Origin: Mesorhizobium sp. ZC-5
GTDB taxonomy: Bacteria; Pseudomonadota; Alphaproteobacteria; Rhizobiales; Rhizobiaceae
Assembly (NCBI RefSeq): GCF_025753855.1
Contig: NZ_JAOWPT010000008.1
Span: 169,589 to 233,588 of the forward strand
Direction of reading: 5' to 3'
DNA length: 64,000 nt
A program made the position numbers and the translations under genes. This document shows positions 34,385 through 44,963 of the stretch, piece by piece. A model generated the notes under the pieces. That model was not told the origin of the DNA and made no database searches. It saw only the letters and a list, made by a program, of their open reading frames with translations. Within the stretch, counting starts at the first letter, position 1; each line of letters begins with the position of its first letter.

Positions 34385-35497
34385 ATGCGATATATCGACA
34401 CCGACATTGCGATCATTGGGGCGGGCATTGCCGGCGCCGGCGTTGCGGCGGAACTGGCTGGCGATTTCAAGGTCGTGCTGATCGAGCAGGAAGACCGGCC
34501 GGGTTATCATTCGACCGGGCGTTCGGCGGCGACCTTCATTCGCAATTACGGCAATGCCACGATCAGGGCGCTGAGCCGCGCCAGCGCGCCGCTGTTCGAA
34601 GGCGCCGACCGGACGCTGTTTCCGCAGCCGCTGCTCGTCCAGCGCGGCCTGCTCTATGTCGCCGACGCCGATGGCCTGTCCAAGCAGGCCGAACTGCTGG
34701 CTTCCGCCGACGGGTTGCTTGAGATCAGCGCCGCGGAGGCGGTGGCGAAGGTGCCGGTGCTGCGGCCCGAAAAAATCGCGGCGGCCGCCTATGAGGAAGA
34801 CGCACAGGACATCGATGTCGCGGCATTGCACGAGGGCTGGCTGCGCAAGGCGCGCGGCGGCGGCGCCGAAGTGCTGACCAAAGCGCCGCTGCTGCGGGCA
34901 TTGCGGGAAGGCGGCAAGTGGGAAATCGAAACGCCGACAAGCCGCATCCGGGCCGACATCCTGGTCAATGCGGCAGGCGCCTGGGCCGATCGTGTCGCCA
35001 GGGAGAGCGGGGTCGAGCCGCTCGGTCTGACGCCGATGCGGCGCTCGATCGCCGTGGTGCCGGCGCCGCAGGGGCTGGATATAATGGGCTGGCCGCTGGT
35101 CGCCGACGCCGCCGAAGGCTGGTATTTCAAGCCGGATGCCGGGAAACTGTTCATCTCTCCGGCGGAGGAAATTCCGGTCGAACCGCACGATGCCTTCGTC
35201 GACGACATGGTGATGGCCGAAGGGCTCTACCGGTTCGAGCAGGCGGTGGATGTGCCGGTAACGCGGGTAGAGCGCAGCTGGGCGGGGTTGCGCACATTCG
35301 CCCCGGATCGCACTCCGGTGGCGGGTTTCGATAGCACGGCGGAGAACTTTTTCTGGCTTGCCGGACACGGCGGCTATGGAATCCAGACGGCGCCGGCCTT
35401 GTCACATCTGGCCGGACAGTCGATAAGGCGCACGAACCTGCCGGACGATCTTGCGGCGCTGGTTCCGGCGCTGTCGCCGGACCGGTTCCGCAGTTGA
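34385..35497 (+). CDS. FAD-dependent DAO-type oxidoreductase
   Basis: The 370-residue flavoprotein of the D-amino acid oxidase/glycine oxidase superfamily has its N-terminal FAD-binding motif in DIAIIGAGIAGAGVAAELAG (residues 7-26), followed by IEQEDRPGYHSTGRSAATFIRNYG. ILVNAAGAWADRVA (about residue 190) and LAGHGGYGIQTAPALSHLAG (about 325-345) complete the fold. It oxidises an amine or 2-hydroxy acid in the cytoplasm. A RidA gene follows 42 bases downstream, which fits an enzyme producing reactive imines. A fragment of a close paralog is at 29312-29376. Confidence 0.85.
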   Translation: MRYIDTDIAIIGAGIAGAGVAAELAGDFKVVLIEQEDRPGYHSTGRSAATFIRNYGNATIRALSRASAPLFEGADRTLFPQPLLVQRGLLYVADADGLSKQAELLASADGLLEISAAEAVAKVPVLRPEKIAAAAYEEDAQDIDVAALHEGWLRKARGGGAEVLTKAPLLRALREGGKWEIETPTSRIRADILVNAAGAWADRVARESGVEPLGLTPMRRSIAVVPAPQGLDIMGWPLVADAAEGWYFKPDAGKLFISPAEEIPVEPHDAFVDDMVMAEGLYRFEQAVDVPVTRVERSWAGLRTFAPDRTPVAGFDSTAENFFWLAGHGGYGIQTAPALSHLAGQSIRRTNLPDDLAALVPALSPDRFRS

Positions 35498-35539
35498 ACA
35501 CCTTATAGTTAAACACCAAAGCAGAGAAGGAAATTGCCC

Positions 35540-35884
35540 ATGAGCATCCGCCGCATCGAAGCCGGTCCCCGCATGAGCCAGGCCGTCATCCACGGCAACA
35601 CCGTCTACCTGGCCGGACAGGTAGGCACGCCGGGCAAGAGCGTCGCCGAGCAGACCGGGGATGTCCTGGCGTCGGTCGACCGCCTGCTGAAGGAGGCCGG
35701 CTCGGACAAGTCGAAGATCCTGCAGGCGATCATCTGGCTGGCCGACATGGCCGATTTCGCCGAGATGAACTCGGTCTGGGACAAGTGGGTCGACGGCCCG
35801 AACGCGCCCGCCCGCGCCACTGGCGAAGCCAAGCTGGCGACGCCGGAGTACAAGGTCGAGATCATCATTACCGCTGCGGTGTGA
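35540..35884 (+). CDS. RidA family protein
   Basis: This 114-residue trimer-forming RidA/YjgF/UK114 protein shows the family segments VYLAGQVG, QTGDVLASVDRLLKEAGSDKS and the active-site Arg in NAPARATGEAKLATPEYKVEI. RidA proteins hydrolyse enamine/imine intermediates to ketones and ammonia. Its position right after an amine/amino-acid oxidase gene suggests it deals with the imine made there. The ATG at 35540 follows GAAGGAAA; TTG at 35534 is possible but less likely. Confidence 0.88.
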   Translation: MSIRRIEAGPRMSQAVIHGNTVYLAGQVGTPGKSVAEQTGDVLASVDRLLKEAGSDKSKILQAIIWLADMADFAEMNSVWDKWVDGPNAPARATGEAKLATPEYKVEIIITAAV

Positions 35885-35919
35885 TTTCTTCTCGCTGAGA
35901 ACGGAGCGCGACGTTGCCG

Positions 35920-36025
35920 CCTCCCTCTCCCTTGTGGGGAGGGATATAGGGTGGGGGTAGATGCCCGAACACTTGCGCTTCAAGGTACCCCCACCCCTAA
36001 CCCCTCCCCACAAGGGGGAGGGGGA
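35920..36025. repeat. Palindromic repeat between ridA and hutC
   Basis: A copy related to 21438-21551: arms CTCCCTCTCCCTTGTGGGGA and TCCCCACAAGGGGGAGGGG surround an inner pair TATAGGGTGGGGGTA / TACCCCCACCCCTA. It sits between convergent genes (ridA and hutC), where it could also act as a bidirectional terminator. Confidence 0.78.
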
Positions 36026-36051
36026 CAAAGTCCTTGCTCGGGAGAGGAAAG

Positions 36052-36804
36052 CTAACCCTGCGAGGGCGTGAATCGCGCCACCAGCGCGTGGCTGTCGCCG
36101 GCGTAGGTCAGGCGCACATGCGTGACCGGTTGGTCGGCGCTCCACGTCCGGCGCTCGATGACCAGGCAGGCGGTGCCGGCCGCGATGCCAAGGGCGGCGG
36201 CGGTGGCGGCATCGGCGCCGACGGCGCGGATCGCGTGCTCGGCCGCGTTCCATGGCACGCGGCTGACCAGCCACGGTCCCGGTGCCATCTCGGCAAAGCT
36301 TTCGTCCGCAACCTCCGGCACCGCCGCCAGGCTTATCAGCCGATCTTCCAGACAAAAGGGGCGGTCGCCCGCGAAATGCCGGCAGGAAAGCTCCAGCACG
36401 GTGCTCGGCAGCGGCACGTCGAGACGGACCAGATCGGCGCGCGTCGCCTTTCTCTGCAGCCGGGTGGCGAGTTCGTAGCGATAGGGCAGGCCGAGCGCGT
36501 CGACCTCAGCCTTGATGTCGTGGATTTCCAGGATAGCCGACTGCAATTGCGGCCGCCGCACGAAGCTGCCGGAGCGTCGGCGGCGCTCGATGAGGCCGGC
36601 ATTCGCCAGTTGCGACAGCGCCTTGTTCACGGTCATGCGCGAGCAGCCGTACTGGGTGGTCAGTTCGTGCTCGAACGGGATGCGGTAGCCGGGCGGCCAC
36701 TCGCCCGACAGGATGCGGTCGCGGATATCGCCGAGAATGCGCTGGTAGAGCGATACCGGCTCGCCGCCTGCTTCCTCCTCCCGCAACGTTTCCATGTCGG
36801 CCAT
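36052..36804 (-). CDS. hutC: Histidine utilisation repressor HutC (GntR family)
   Basis: This 250-residue GntR/HutC-family repressor has an N-terminal winged helix (SLYQRILGDIRDRILSGEWPPGYRIPFEHEL, TQYGCSRMTVNKALSQLANAGLIERRR, quoted in part) and a C-terminal UTRA ligand domain ending HVRLTYAGDSHALVARFTP. In the family, urocanate releases the repressor from DNA. The ATG at 36804 has AGGA upstream; TTG at 36837 would add 11 residues. It follows hutF on the same strand and presumably binds the palindrome at 38259-38272 between hutF and hutI. Confidence 0.92.
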   Translation of the reverse strand: MADMETLREEEAGGEPVSLYQRILGDIRDRILSGEWPPGYRIPFEHELTTQYGCSRMTVNKALSQLANAGLIERRRRSGSFVRRPQLQSAILEIHDIKAEVDALGLPYRYELATRLQRKATRADLVRLDVPLPSTVLELSCRHFAGDRPFCLEDRLISLAAVPEVADESFAEMAPGPWLVSRVPWNAAEHAIRAVGADAATAAALGIAAGTACLVIERRTWSADQPVTHVRLTYAGDSHALVARFTPSQG

Positions 36805-36845
36805 ATCATCCGTCCTGACGCGGCGCGTCTCAGGCAACCCTTATC

Positions 36846-38201
36846 TCATGAGCCGGCGAGTTCCAGCATGGTCGCGCGGAATTTCGCGGCGATGGCGTCG
36901 CGCCGGTGGTGGCGACCGGCTTCGACCAGCTTCCTGCCGCGCACCCAGGCGCAGTCGACGCCGGTGCCGTTGGCGAAAATCCACGCGTCGAGGACGGCGT
37001 CGCCGGATTTGCCGGCGAGCGACGGCCGCGTGGCATCCAGCGAGATGAAATCGGCCGGCGCGCCGGCCATCAGTGCCGGCAGGCCGGTGCCGAGGGCCGC
37101 GCCTCCGCCTTCCAGCGCCGCCTCGAAAAGCGCCCTGCCGGTCGAGCCGCCGGCTACCGACAACACGTTGCGGGCGCGCAATGCGAGGCGCTGCGAATAT
37201 TCGAGCTGACGCAGCTCGTCGGGCAGACCGATGAGCACATTGGAGTCCGAGCCGATACCGAAACGGCCGCCATGCGCGATGAAGGCGGGCGCGGCAAAAG
37301 TGCCGTCGCCGAGATTGGCCTCGGTGATGGGGCAGAGCCCGGCGATCGCGCCGCTCTCGCCCATCTGCCGTGTTTCGGCGTCGGTCATGTGGGTGGCATG
37401 GATAAGGCACCAGCGGGCACCGACATCGGCGTGCGACAGCAGCCATTCGACCGGCCGCACACCCGACCAGGCAAGGCAGTCGTCGACCTCCTTCACCTGT
37501 TCTGCGATATGGATATGGATCGGGGCATCGCCGGCCATCCCGGTGACGGCGGCAAGCTCTTCCGGCGTCACCGCGCGAAGACTGTGCGGGGCGACGCCGA
37601 CGACGGCGCCTGCGAGGCCGGTCGCGGCGGCGCGGCAGCCGTCGAGCAGGTGCGCAAAACTGTCGAGGCTGTTGATGAAGCGGCGCTGGCCTTCATTGGG
37701 AGCGGCGCCGCCGAAGGTGGAATGGGCATAAAATACGGGCAGAAGCGTGAGGCCGATGCCGGTCGTGGATGCGGCAGCCGCGATGCGCTCGCCCATCTCG
37801 GCGATGTTCGCGTAAGGCTTTCCGTCACGGTCGTGGTGCAGGTAGTGAAATTCGCCGACACGGCTGAAGCCTGCTTCAAGCATCTCCACGTAGAGCTGGG
37901 CCGCGACGGCCTCGACCTGGCCGGGTGTCATCGACAGGGCGAACCGGTACATCACCTCGCGCCACGACCAGAAACTGTCAGCCGACGGCCCGCGCACTTC
38001 TGCCAGTCCCGCCATGCCGCGCTGGAAGGAGTGGCTGTGGAGATTGGGCATGCCGGGCAGCAGGATGGCGTGGCGTTCATCGCCGGACCGGGGCGCGACG
38101 CCGGTTTCGATCGTGGCGATGCGGCCGGCCTCCGCCGTCAGCCGCACGTCGCGCTGCCATCCGTTCGGCAGCAGGGCCTGGTCCGCGAAAACCGCTGTCA
38201 C
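36846..38201 (-). CDS. hutF: Formimidoylglutamate deiminase, GTG start
   Basis: The 451-residue amidohydrolase removes ammonia from N-formimino-L-glutamate to give N-formylglutamate, which HutG then hydrolyses. Metal motifs are [18 protein letters not shown] (HxH, about residue 57), IHIHIAEQ (about 195-250 region), [10 protein letters not shown] and FGIGSDSNV with the metal-binding Asp. The start is GTG at 38201, with GGAGG about eight bases upstream; earlier in-frame starts lie in the control region. It is divergent from hutI across the HutC palindrome. Its presence with hutG defines the five-step pathway variant without direct formamide release. Confidence 0.93.
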   Translation of the reverse strand: MTAVFADQALLPNGWQRDVRLTAEAGRIATIETGVAPRSGDERHAILLPGMPNLHSHSFQRGMAGLAEVRGPSADSFWSWREVMYRFALSMTPGQVEAVAAQLYVEMLEAGFSRVGEFHYLHHDRDGKPYANIAEMGERIAAAASTTGIGLTLLPVFYAHSTFGGAAPNEGQRRFINSLDSFAHLLDGCRAAATGLAGAVVGVAPHSLRAVTPEELAAVTGMAGDAPIHIHIAEQVKEVDDCLAWSGVRPVEWLLSHADVGARWCLIHATHMTDAETRQMGESGAIAGLCPITEANLGDGTFAAPAFIAHGGRFGIGSDSNVLIGLPDELRQLEYSQRLALRARNVLSVAGGSTGRALFEAALEGGGAALGTGLPALMAGAPADFISLDATRPSLAGKSGDAVLDAWIFANGTGVDCAWVRGRKLVEAGRHHRRDAIAAKFRATMLELAGS

Positions 38202-38258
38202 TGGCTTTTCCTCCGTACCGTCAATGCCGCAGCATAAAGCCCTTGCGTCATGCGTTGA

Positions 38259-38272
38259 TATGTATATACATA
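38259..38272. promoter_or_regulatory. HutC-type operator between hutF and hutI
   Basis: TATGTATATACATA is a perfect 14-base palindrome around TGTATATACA, which matches the classical HutC core seen in other proteobacteria. It lies 57 bases upstream of hutF and about 29 upstream of hutI, so one site could repress both directions. Confidence 0.82.
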
Positions 38273-38301
38273 AAAGCAACGGGATGGAAACGGAAAAGAT
38301 C

Positions 38302-39531
38302 ATGCCGCAAGAGGAAAAGGGTGCGCGGAACCGCCTTTGGCGCAACGCCCGCCTTGCCACTCTGGCCGAGGGCGCGGAGGGGCTGGGTGTCGTCGAGAAC
38401 GGCGCCGTGGTCGCCAGCCAGGGCCGCATCGTCTATGCCGGGCCGGAAGCAGAAATGCCGGCCGCCTTGCTCGCGGGATCGGAACAGATCGATTGCGAGG
38501 GCCGCTGGATCACACCCGGCCTGATCGATTGCCACACCCATCTGGTGCATGCCGGCAACCGCGCCAACGAGTTCGAGATGCGGCTTGCCGGCGCGACCTA
38601 CGAAGAGGTGGCGCGGGCGGGCGGCGGCATCGTTTCCTCGGTCAAGGCGCTGCGCGCCGCGAGCGAAGAGCAGCTGGTGGCCGAGTCGCTGCCGCGCCTC
38701 GACGCGCTGATCGCCGAAGGCGTCACCACGGTCGAGATCAAGTCGGGCTACGGGCTCGACCTGGAGAATGAATCGAAATCGCTGGCTGCCGCACGGCGCC
38801 TTGGCGAACAGCGGCCGGTCACGGTGCGGACGACCTTCCTTGGCGCGCATGCGCTGCCACCGGAAGCAAATGGCGACAAGGGCGCCTACATCGCCAAGGT
38901 CGTCGACGAGATGCTGCCGGCGATCGCGGCAACGGGACTTGCCGACGCCGTCGATGGCTTCTGCGAAGGCATCGCCTTCTCGACCGACGAGATTTCCCGC
39001 GTCTTCACGGCGGCAAAGGCGCTTGGCCTGCCGGTGAAACTGCATGCCGATCAGCTTTCCAACCTGCATGGCGCAGCACTTGCCGCCAGTTTCGGGGCGC
39101 TGTCGGCGGACCACCTCGAATACACTGACGAAGACGGTGCGGCGGCGATGGCAAAAGCCGGCACGGTCGCGGTGATCCTGCCCGGCGCCTTTTATTTCAT
39201 CCGCGAGACGAAGAAGCCGCCGCTCGCCCTGTTCCGCCGGTATGGCGTGAGGATGGCTGTCGCCACCGACAACAATCCGGGAACCTCGCCGCTCACCTCG
39301 CTGCTTCTGACCATGAATATGGCGGCGACGCTGTTCGGCATGACGGTGGACGAGTGCATCGCCGGCACGACGCGCGAGGCCGCGCGCGCGCTTGGATTGC
39401 TGGGCGAGACCGGCACGCTGGAAGCCGGCAAATGGGCCGACCTGGCCATCTGGGACGTCGAGCGCCCGGCCGAGCTTGTCTATCGCATGGGTTACAACCC
39501 GCTGCATCAGCGGGTGTGGAGGGGAAGATGA
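38302..39531 (+). CDS. hutI: Imidazolonepropionase
   Basis: The 409-residue amidohydrolase opens 4-imidazolone-5-propionate to formiminoglutamate, step three of histidine breakdown. Conserved features: [12 protein letters not shown] near the start, metal motif [17 protein letters not shown] (HxH, about residue 78), [19 protein letters not shown] and [11 protein letters not shown]. Starts at 38284 (METEKI) and 38302 (MPQEEK) are both possible; the later one is used because GGAAAAG precedes it. The stop overlaps the hutH start as ATGA. Confidence 0.93.
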   Translation: MPQEEKGARNRLWRNARLATLAEGAEGLGVVENGAVVASQGRIVYAGPEAEMPAALLAGSEQIDCEGRWITPGLIDCHTHLVHAGNRANEFEMRLAGATYEEVARAGGGIVSSVKALRAASEEQLVAESLPRLDALIAEGVTTVEIKSGYGLDLENESKSLAAARRLGEQRPVTVRTTFLGAHALPPEANGDKGAYIAKVVDEMLPAIAATGLADAVDGFCEGIAFSTDEISRVFTAAKALGLPVKLHADQLSNLHGAALAASFGALSADHLEYTDEDGAAAMAKAGTVAVILPGAFYFIRETKKPPLALFRRYGVRMAVATDNNPGTSPLTSLLLTMNMAATLFGMTVDECIAGTTREAARALGLLGETGTLEAGKWADLAIWDVERPAELVYRMGYNPLHQRVWRGR

Positions 39532-41072
39532 ATGAACTGGTCCTGAAGCCCGGCAGCGCGACGCTGGCCGACTGGCGCGCCATCTATCGCGGCGCCGTGC
39601 CCAAACTTGATGAAAGCTGCAAGCCGCGCGTCAAGGCGAGCGCCGACGCCGTCGCCCGCATCGTTGCCAAGGGCGAGCCGGTCTACGGCATCAACACCGG
39701 CTTCGGCAAACTGGCAAGCGTGCGCATCGAGGCGGCCGATCTGGCGACCCTGCAGAAGAACATCGTGCTTTCGCACGCCGCCGGCGTCGGCGAACCGATG
39801 CCGGAAAAGATCGCGCGGCTGATGATGGCGCTGAAGCTGGCGAGCCTGGCTCAGGGCGCTTCCGGCGTGCAGCCGAAGACGCTGGAATTGCTGGAGGCGA
39901 TGATTGCCGCCGAAGTCATTCCGGTGGTGCCGGCGCAAGGCTCGGTCGGCGCTTCCGGCGATCTCGCACCGCTGTCGCACATGACCGCGGCGATGATCGG
40001 CGTCGGCGACTGTTATACGCCGCACGGCATTTTCCCGGCCAAGGTCGCTTTCGTGTCGCATGGGCTGGAGCCGGTGACGCTCAGCCCGAAGGAAGGTCTG
40101 GCGCTGCTCAACGGGACCCAGTTTTCCACAGCCTATGCACTGGCCGGGCTGTTCGAGGCGGAGGTGCTTTATCGTTCGGCACTGGTCACCGGCGCGCTGT
40201 CGACAGATGCCGCCAAGGGTTCCGACGCGCCGTTCGATCCGCGCATCCATGCGTTGCGCAAACACCGCGGCCAGATCGAGACGGCCGATGCGTTGCGCGA
40301 CTTGATGGCGGGCAGCGCCATCAGGGAATCGCATCGGGTCGGCGACGAGCGCGTGCAGGATCCATACTGCCTGCGCTGCCAGCCGCAGGTGATGGGCGCG
40401 GCACTCGATGTGCTGCGCCAGGCAGCGGCGACGCTGGAGACCGAAGCCAACGGCGTTTCCGACAATCCGTTGATCTTCGCCGAGGACGATACAGCACTTT
40501 CGGGCGGCAACTTCCATGCCGAGCCGGTGGCGTTCGCCGCCGACATGATCGCGCTCGCCGTCTGCGAAATCGGCTCGATCGCCGAACGGCGCATCGCCAT
40601 GCTGGTCGATCCGGCGCTGTCGGGCATGCCGGCTTTCCTGACGCCGAAGCCGGGGCTGAACTCGGGCTTCATGATTCCGCAGGTGACGGCGGCCGCACTC
40701 GTTTCCGAAAACAAGCAGAAGGCCTATCCGGCGAGCGTCGATTCGATCCCGACCTCCGCCAACCAGGAGGACCATGTGTCGATGGCAGCGCACGGGGCGC
40801 GGCGGCTGATCGGCATGGTCGAGAACGCGACCGCCGTGGTCGGCATCGAACTGCTGGCAGCCGCGCAAGGCTGCGATTTCCACCAGCCGCTGAAATCCAG
40901 CGATGCGCTGGAAGCGGTGCGCGACGCGATACGGGCGCAGGTGCGGCATCTCGACAATGACCGGCATTTCCACCCCGACATGGACAAGGCGATCACGCTG
41001 GTGAGAAGCGGGGCGATTGTCCATGCGGCGGGGGCGATTGCGCTGCCGAGGATTTCGGGAGAAGGCGCATGA
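39528..41072 (+). CDS. hutH: Histidine ammonia-lyase
   Basis: The 514-residue enzyme removes ammonia from L-histidine to give urocanate. The self-forming MIO cofactor comes from Ala142-Ser143-Gly144 in [15 protein letters not shown]. Other family marks are [13 protein letters not shown] (about 51-63), [11 protein letters not shown], and [19 protein letters not shown]. Length and motif order are normal. The ATG overlaps the hutI stop, and the stop overlaps the hutG start by four bases, giving one tight operon. Confidence 0.97.
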   Translation: MNELVLKPGSATLADWRAIYRGAVPKLDESCKPRVKASADAVARIVAKGEPVYGINTGFGKLASVRIEAADLATLQKNIVLSHAAGVGEPMPEKIARLMMALKLASLAQGASGVQPKTLELLEAMIAAEVIPVVPAQGSVGASGDLAPLSHMTAAMIGVGDCYTPHGIFPAKVAFVSHGLEPVTLSPKEGLALLNGTQFSTAYALAGLFEAEVLYRSALVTGALSTDAAKGSDAPFDPRIHALRKHRGQIETADALRDLMAGSAIRESHRVGDERVQDPYCLRCQPQVMGAALDVLRQAAATLETEANGVSDNPLIFAEDDTALSGGNFHAEPVAFAADMIALAVCEIGSIAERRIAMLVDPALSGMPAFLTPKPGLNSGFMIPQVTAAALVSENKQKAYPASVDSIPTSANQEDHVSMAAHGARRLIGMVENATAVVGIELLAAAQGCDFHQPLKSSDALEAVRDAIRAQVRHLDNDRHFHPDMDKAITLVRSGAIVHAAGAIALPRISGEGA

Positions 41073-41887
41073 CCCATCCTTCCTGGCTCACCGTTCATCA
41101 GGGTGACACGCCGCTGCTGGTCAGCCTGCCGCACACCGGCATCGATCTTGCCGAATTCGAGCCGCGGCTGACCTCCCGCTGGCTCGGCCAGCGCGACTGC
41201 GACTGGTGGATCGACAAGCTCTACGACTTTGCCGCAGGGCTTGGTGCGACGGTCGTGCACACGGCGATCTCGCGCACCATCATCGACGTCAACCGCGACC
41301 CGTCCGGCGCCTCGCTCTATCCCGGCCAGACCACGACCGGCCTGTGCCCGACCGAGACCTTCGATGGCGACCCGCTCTACCGCGGCGGCGAAGAGCCGGG
41401 GCCGGCGGACATCGACCGGCGGCGGAAAACCTATTTCGAGCCGTATCATGCGGCACTGCAGGGCGAACTCCATCGCCTGCGCGGCCTGCATCCGAAGGTC
41501 GTGCTCTACGATTGCCACTCGATCCGCTCGGTGATCCCGAGACTGTTCGAGGGCACGTTGCCGGTGTTCAACCTCGGTACCAATGACGGCAAGAGCGCCG
41601 ATCCCGCTTTGCAGGCACAGGTCACGCAGATCATGGCCGAGAGCGGCGAGACGCATGTCGTCAATGGCCGTTTCAAGGGCGGCTGGATCACCCGGCATTA
41701 CGGCGACCCCGCCAAGGGCGTGCATGCCCTGCAGATGGAATTGTCCAACCGCGGCTACATGCGCGAGCCGATCGGTCCGGTCGGACCGGAGAACTGGCCG
41801 ACGCAATACGATCCGGAGTTCGCGGCGCCGATGCGCGCGACGCTGGAGAAGATTTTGACGACCGCGCGCGACTGGGCGCGCGGCTGA
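41069..41887 (+). CDS. hutG: N-formylglutamate amidohydrolase
   Basis: The 272-residue enzyme hydrolyses N-formylglutamate to glutamate and formate, the last step of the HutF pathway. Family marks are [44 protein letters not shown] with a metal-type His, and [20 protein letters not shown]. It belongs to the FGase (DUF/PF05013) fold, not the ureohydrolase HutG type. It overlaps hutH by four bases; hutU follows 26 bases later. Confidence 0.93.
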   Translation: MTHPSWLTVHQGDTPLLVSLPHTGIDLAEFEPRLTSRWLGQRDCDWWIDKLYDFAAGLGATVVHTAISRTIIDVNRDPSGASLYPGQTTTGLCPTETFDGDPLYRGGEEPGPADIDRRRKTYFEPYHAALQGELHRLRGLHPKVVLYDCHSIRSVIPRLFEGTLPVFNLGTNDGKSADPALQAQVTQIMAESGETHVVNGRFKGGWITRHYGDPAKGVHALQMELSNRGYMREPIGPVGPENWPTQYDPEFAAPMRATLEKILTTARDWARG

Positions 41888-41913
41888 CGCCACCCAATTC
41901 ACCGGAGGTTATC

Positions 41914-43602
41914 ATGACCACGCACACCCGCATCGACAATGCGCGCACGATCCGCGCAGCAACCGGCACCGAACTTTCCGCCAAGAGCTGGCTGACCGAG
42001 GCGCCGCTCCGCATGCTGATGAACAATCTCGATCCCGACGTGGCCGAGAACCCGCAAGAGCTGGTCGTCTATGGCGGCATCGGCCGCGCGGCCCGCACGT
42101 GGAACGACTTCGACCGCATCGTCGCTGCACTTCGCGACCTCGACGAAGACCAGACACTGCTCGTCCAGTCGGGCAAGCCGGTCGGTGTCTTCCGTACCCA
42201 CGCCGACGCGCCGCGCGTGCTCATCGCGAATTCCAACCTGGTTCCGCATTGGGCAACCTGGGAACATTTCAACGAACTCGACCGCAAGGGTCTTGCCATG
42301 TACGGCCAGATGACGGCGGGCTCGTGGATCTATATCGGCACGCAGGGCATCGTGCAGGGCACCTACGAAACCTTCGCCGAGGCGGGTCGCCAGCATTACG
42401 ACGGCAACCTCAGGGGTCGCTGGATCCTGACCGGCGGGCTCGGCGGCATGGGCGGTGCGCAGCCTTTGGCCGCGGTTTTCGCCGGCGCCTGCTGCCTCGC
42501 GGTCGAGTGCGACGAGACCCGCATCGATTTCCGCATCCGCACCCGCTATCTCGACGAGAAGGCCTTGAGCCTCGACGAGGCGCTGGAGAAGATCGACCGC
42601 TGGACGAAGGCCGGAGAAGCGAAGTCTGTCGGCCTGCTCGGCAATGCCGCGGACATCTTCCCCGAACTGGTGAAGCGTATGAAGGCCGGCGGCCCGCGCC
42701 CCGACATCGTCACCGACCAGACCTCCGCGCATGACCCGATCAACGGCTACCTGCCAGTCGGCTGGACCGTCGCGGAATGGCGCGAGAAGCGTGAGCGTGA
42801 TCCGAAATCCGTCGAAAAGGCCGCCCGTGCGTCGATGAAGACGCACGTCGCCGCCATGGTCGACTTCTGGAACGCCGACGTGCCGACACTCGACTACGGC
42901 AACAACATCCGCCAGGTGGCCAAGGAAGAGGGGCTGGAAAATGCCTTCGCCTTCCCGGGCTTCGTGCCGGCCTACATCCGACCGCTTTTCTGTCGCGGCA
43001 TCGGTCCGTTCCGCTGGGCCGCGCTTTCGGGCGATCCGGAGGATATCCGCAAGACCGACGCCAAGATGAAGGAGCTGTTCCCGGAGAACGAACACCTTCA
43101 CCGCTGGCTGGACATGGCGGCCGAGCGCATCGCCTTCCAGGGCCTGCCGGCGCGCATCTGCTGGATCGGGCTCGGCGACCGCCACAAGGCCGGCCTCGCC
43201 TTCAACGAAATGGTGGCAAGCGGCGAACTGAAGGCACCGGTGGTCATCGGTCGCGACCATCTCGATTCCGGCTCGGTCGCCTCGCCGAACCGCGAGACGG
43301 AAGCGATGCAGGACGGGTCGGACGCGGTCTCCGACTGGCCGCTGCTCAACGCGCTGCTCAACACCGCGTCCGGCGCGACCTGGGTATCGCTGCACCATGG
43401 CGGCGGCGTCGGCATGGGATTCTCGCAGCATTCCGGCATGGTGATCGTCGCCGACGGCACGGCGGACTCGGCGCGCCGGCTGGAGCGGGTGCTGTGGAAT
43501 GACCCCGCGACAGGCGTGATGCGCCATGCCGATGCCGGCTACGACATTGCCATCGATTGCGCGAAGGAACACGGGCTGAACCTGCCGGGCATTCTCGGCT
43601 GA
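41914..43602 (+). CDS. hutU: Urocanate hydratase
   Basis: The 562-residue enzyme converts urocanate to imidazolone propionate using tightly bound NAD. Typical segments are [34 protein letters not shown], the glycine-rich [23 protein letters not shown] loop (about residues 175-195), and [20 protein letters not shown] near residue 490. Length is normal. CCGGAGG lies seven bases before the ATG. It sits fourth in hutIHGU. Confidence 0.97.
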   Translation: MTTHTRIDNARTIRAATGTELSAKSWLTEAPLRMLMNNLDPDVAENPQELVVYGGIGRAARTWNDFDRIVAALRDLDEDQTLLVQSGKPVGVFRTHADAPRVLIANSNLVPHWATWEHFNELDRKGLAMYGQMTAGSWIYIGTQGIVQGTYETFAEAGRQHYDGNLRGRWILTGGLGGMGGAQPLAAVFAGACCLAVECDETRIDFRIRTRYLDEKALSLDEALEKIDRWTKAGEAKSVGLLGNAADIFPELVKRMKAGGPRPDIVTDQTSAHDPINGYLPVGWTVAEWREKRERDPKSVEKAARASMKTHVAAMVDFWNADVPTLDYGNNIRQVAKEEGLENAFAFPGFVPAYIRPLFCRGIGPFRWAALSGDPEDIRKTDAKMKELFPENEHLHRWLDMAAERIAFQGLPARICWIGLGDRHKAGLAFNEMVASGELKAPVVIGRDHLDSGSVASPNRETEAMQDGSDAVSDWPLLNALLNTASGATWVSLHHGGGVGMGFSQHSGMVIVADGTADSARRLERVLWNDPATGVMRHADAGYDIAIDCAKEHGLNLPGILG

Positions 43603-43633
43603 TCTGTCACCGCCGAAAAGTTTTGGAGGAAAA

Positions 43634-44959
43634 ATGACTGACGTTTCTTATGGCACGCGCGGTTCGCGCGGCGCCTCGCTGTTCAAGCTGGTCGCCTACA
43701 GCCTGATCGGCATCTTCGTCTTCTTTGTGCCGGTGACGATCGCCGGCAAGTCGACGATCCCGCTCGACCATGCGGCGACCGCGCTTTCGACCTATGCGCG
43801 GCCCGCGGCGGTAGTTTTCGTTTGCATGCTAATCCTTTACGGCGCATTTGCGCCGTTCGTGCAGGGAACATGGCGGACGAACACGACACAGATGATTTTT
43901 TCGCTGCTGCGCGTTCTCGGCGTGGTGCTGACGGCGATGTATCTGTTTAACGTCGGCCCGGCTGCGCTGTTTGCACCCGACATGCTGCCGTTCCTGTTCG
44001 ACAAACTCGTCCTGTCGGTCGGGCTGATCGTTCCGGTCGGCGCGCTGGCGCTGGGCTTCCTCATCGGCTACGGCCTGCTCGAATTCACCGGCGTGCTCGT
44101 GCAGCCGGTGATGCGGCCGATCTGGCGCACGCCCGGCTGGTCGGCCATCGACGCGGTCGCATCGTTCGTCGGCAGCTATTCACTGGCGCTGCTGATTACC
44201 GACCGGGTGTTTCGCGAAGGCAAATACACGGTGCGCGAGGCGGCCATCATCGCCACCGGCTTTTCGACCGTTTCCGCGACCTTCATGGTGATCGTCGCCA
44301 GGACGCTCGGTCTGATGGGCTCTTGGAATCTCTACTTCTGGACGACGCTGGTCGTCACCTTCATCGTCTCCGCGATCACCGCACGCCTTTGGCCGCTGGC
44401 CGGAATGGAGCATCCTGGTGACCGCGACCAACCGCTGCCCACGGGCCGCAACCGTTTCCAGGCCGCGATCGATGCCGGCGTCGAGCAAGCCGCCGCGGCG
44501 AAGAGTTTGCCTGAAACACTGCGGGAGAACTTCATGGACGGGCTGCGCATGGCCGCGATGATTCTCCCCTCGATCATGGCGGTAGGTCTTCTCGGGCTGC
44601 TCACTGCGAAATATACGCCGATCTTCGACTGGCTCGGCCTGACGCTCTATCCGTTTACCTGGATTGCCCAGTTTGACGACCCGATGCTGGCGGCGAAGTC
44701 GATGGCAGCCGGCCTCGCCGAGATGTTCCTGCCGGCGATCCTGCTGACGGAAGCCGATGTCGCACTGAAGTTCACCGCCGCCGTCGTCTCGGTCAGCCAG
44801 GTGCTGTTCCTGTCGGCATCGATTCCGTGTGTACTCGCAACATCGATCCCGTTCCGCTTCCGCGATCTGCTGGTCATCTGGTACGCCCGCACTGCGCTCA
44901 GCATACTGATCACCGCGCCCATCGCGTGGCTGGCGGTGTCGATGGGCTGGCTGGGCTAG
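43634..44959 (+). CDS. YjiH-family membrane protein in the hut operon
   Basis: This 441-residue polytopic membrane protein (about 10-11 helices) of the YjiH/nucleoside-recognition (Gate) family begins FKLVAYSLIGIFVFFVPVTI. It contains FVGSYSLALLITDRVFREGKYTVREAAIIATGFSTVSATF, the Gate-type core (quoted here in two parts: FVGSYSLALLITDRV and GFSTVSATF). It lies 31 bases after hutU and four before hutD. Position suggests transport of histidine, urocanate or a pathway product, but no transport activity is established for this family that I can name. Confidence 0.78.
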   Translation: MTDVSYGTRGSRGASLFKLVAYSLIGIFVFFVPVTIAGKSTIPLDHAATALSTYARPAAVVFVCMLILYGAFAPFVQGTWRTNTTQMIFSLLRVLGVVLTAMYLFNVGPAALFAPDMLPFLFDKLVLSVGLIVPVGALALGFLIGYGLLEFTGVLVQPVMRPIWRTPGWSAIDAVASFVGSYSLALLITDRVFREGKYTVREAAIIATGFSTVSATFMVIVARTLGLMGSWNLYFWTTLVVTFIVSAITARLWPLAGMEHPGDRDQPLPTGRNRFQAAIDAGVEQAAAAKSLPETLRENFMDGLRMAAMILPSIMAVGLLGLLTAKYTPIFDWLGLTLYPFTWIAQFDDPMLAAKSMAAGLAEMFLPAILLTEADVALKFTAAVVSVSQVLFLSASIPCVLATSIPFRFRDLLVIWYARTALSILITAPIAWLAVSMGWLG

Positions 44960-44963
44960 CACG

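Noticed and set aside
41899-43572. A 557-codon frame antisense to hutU
   Set aside because: Shadow frame; hutU motifs and operon position are decisive.
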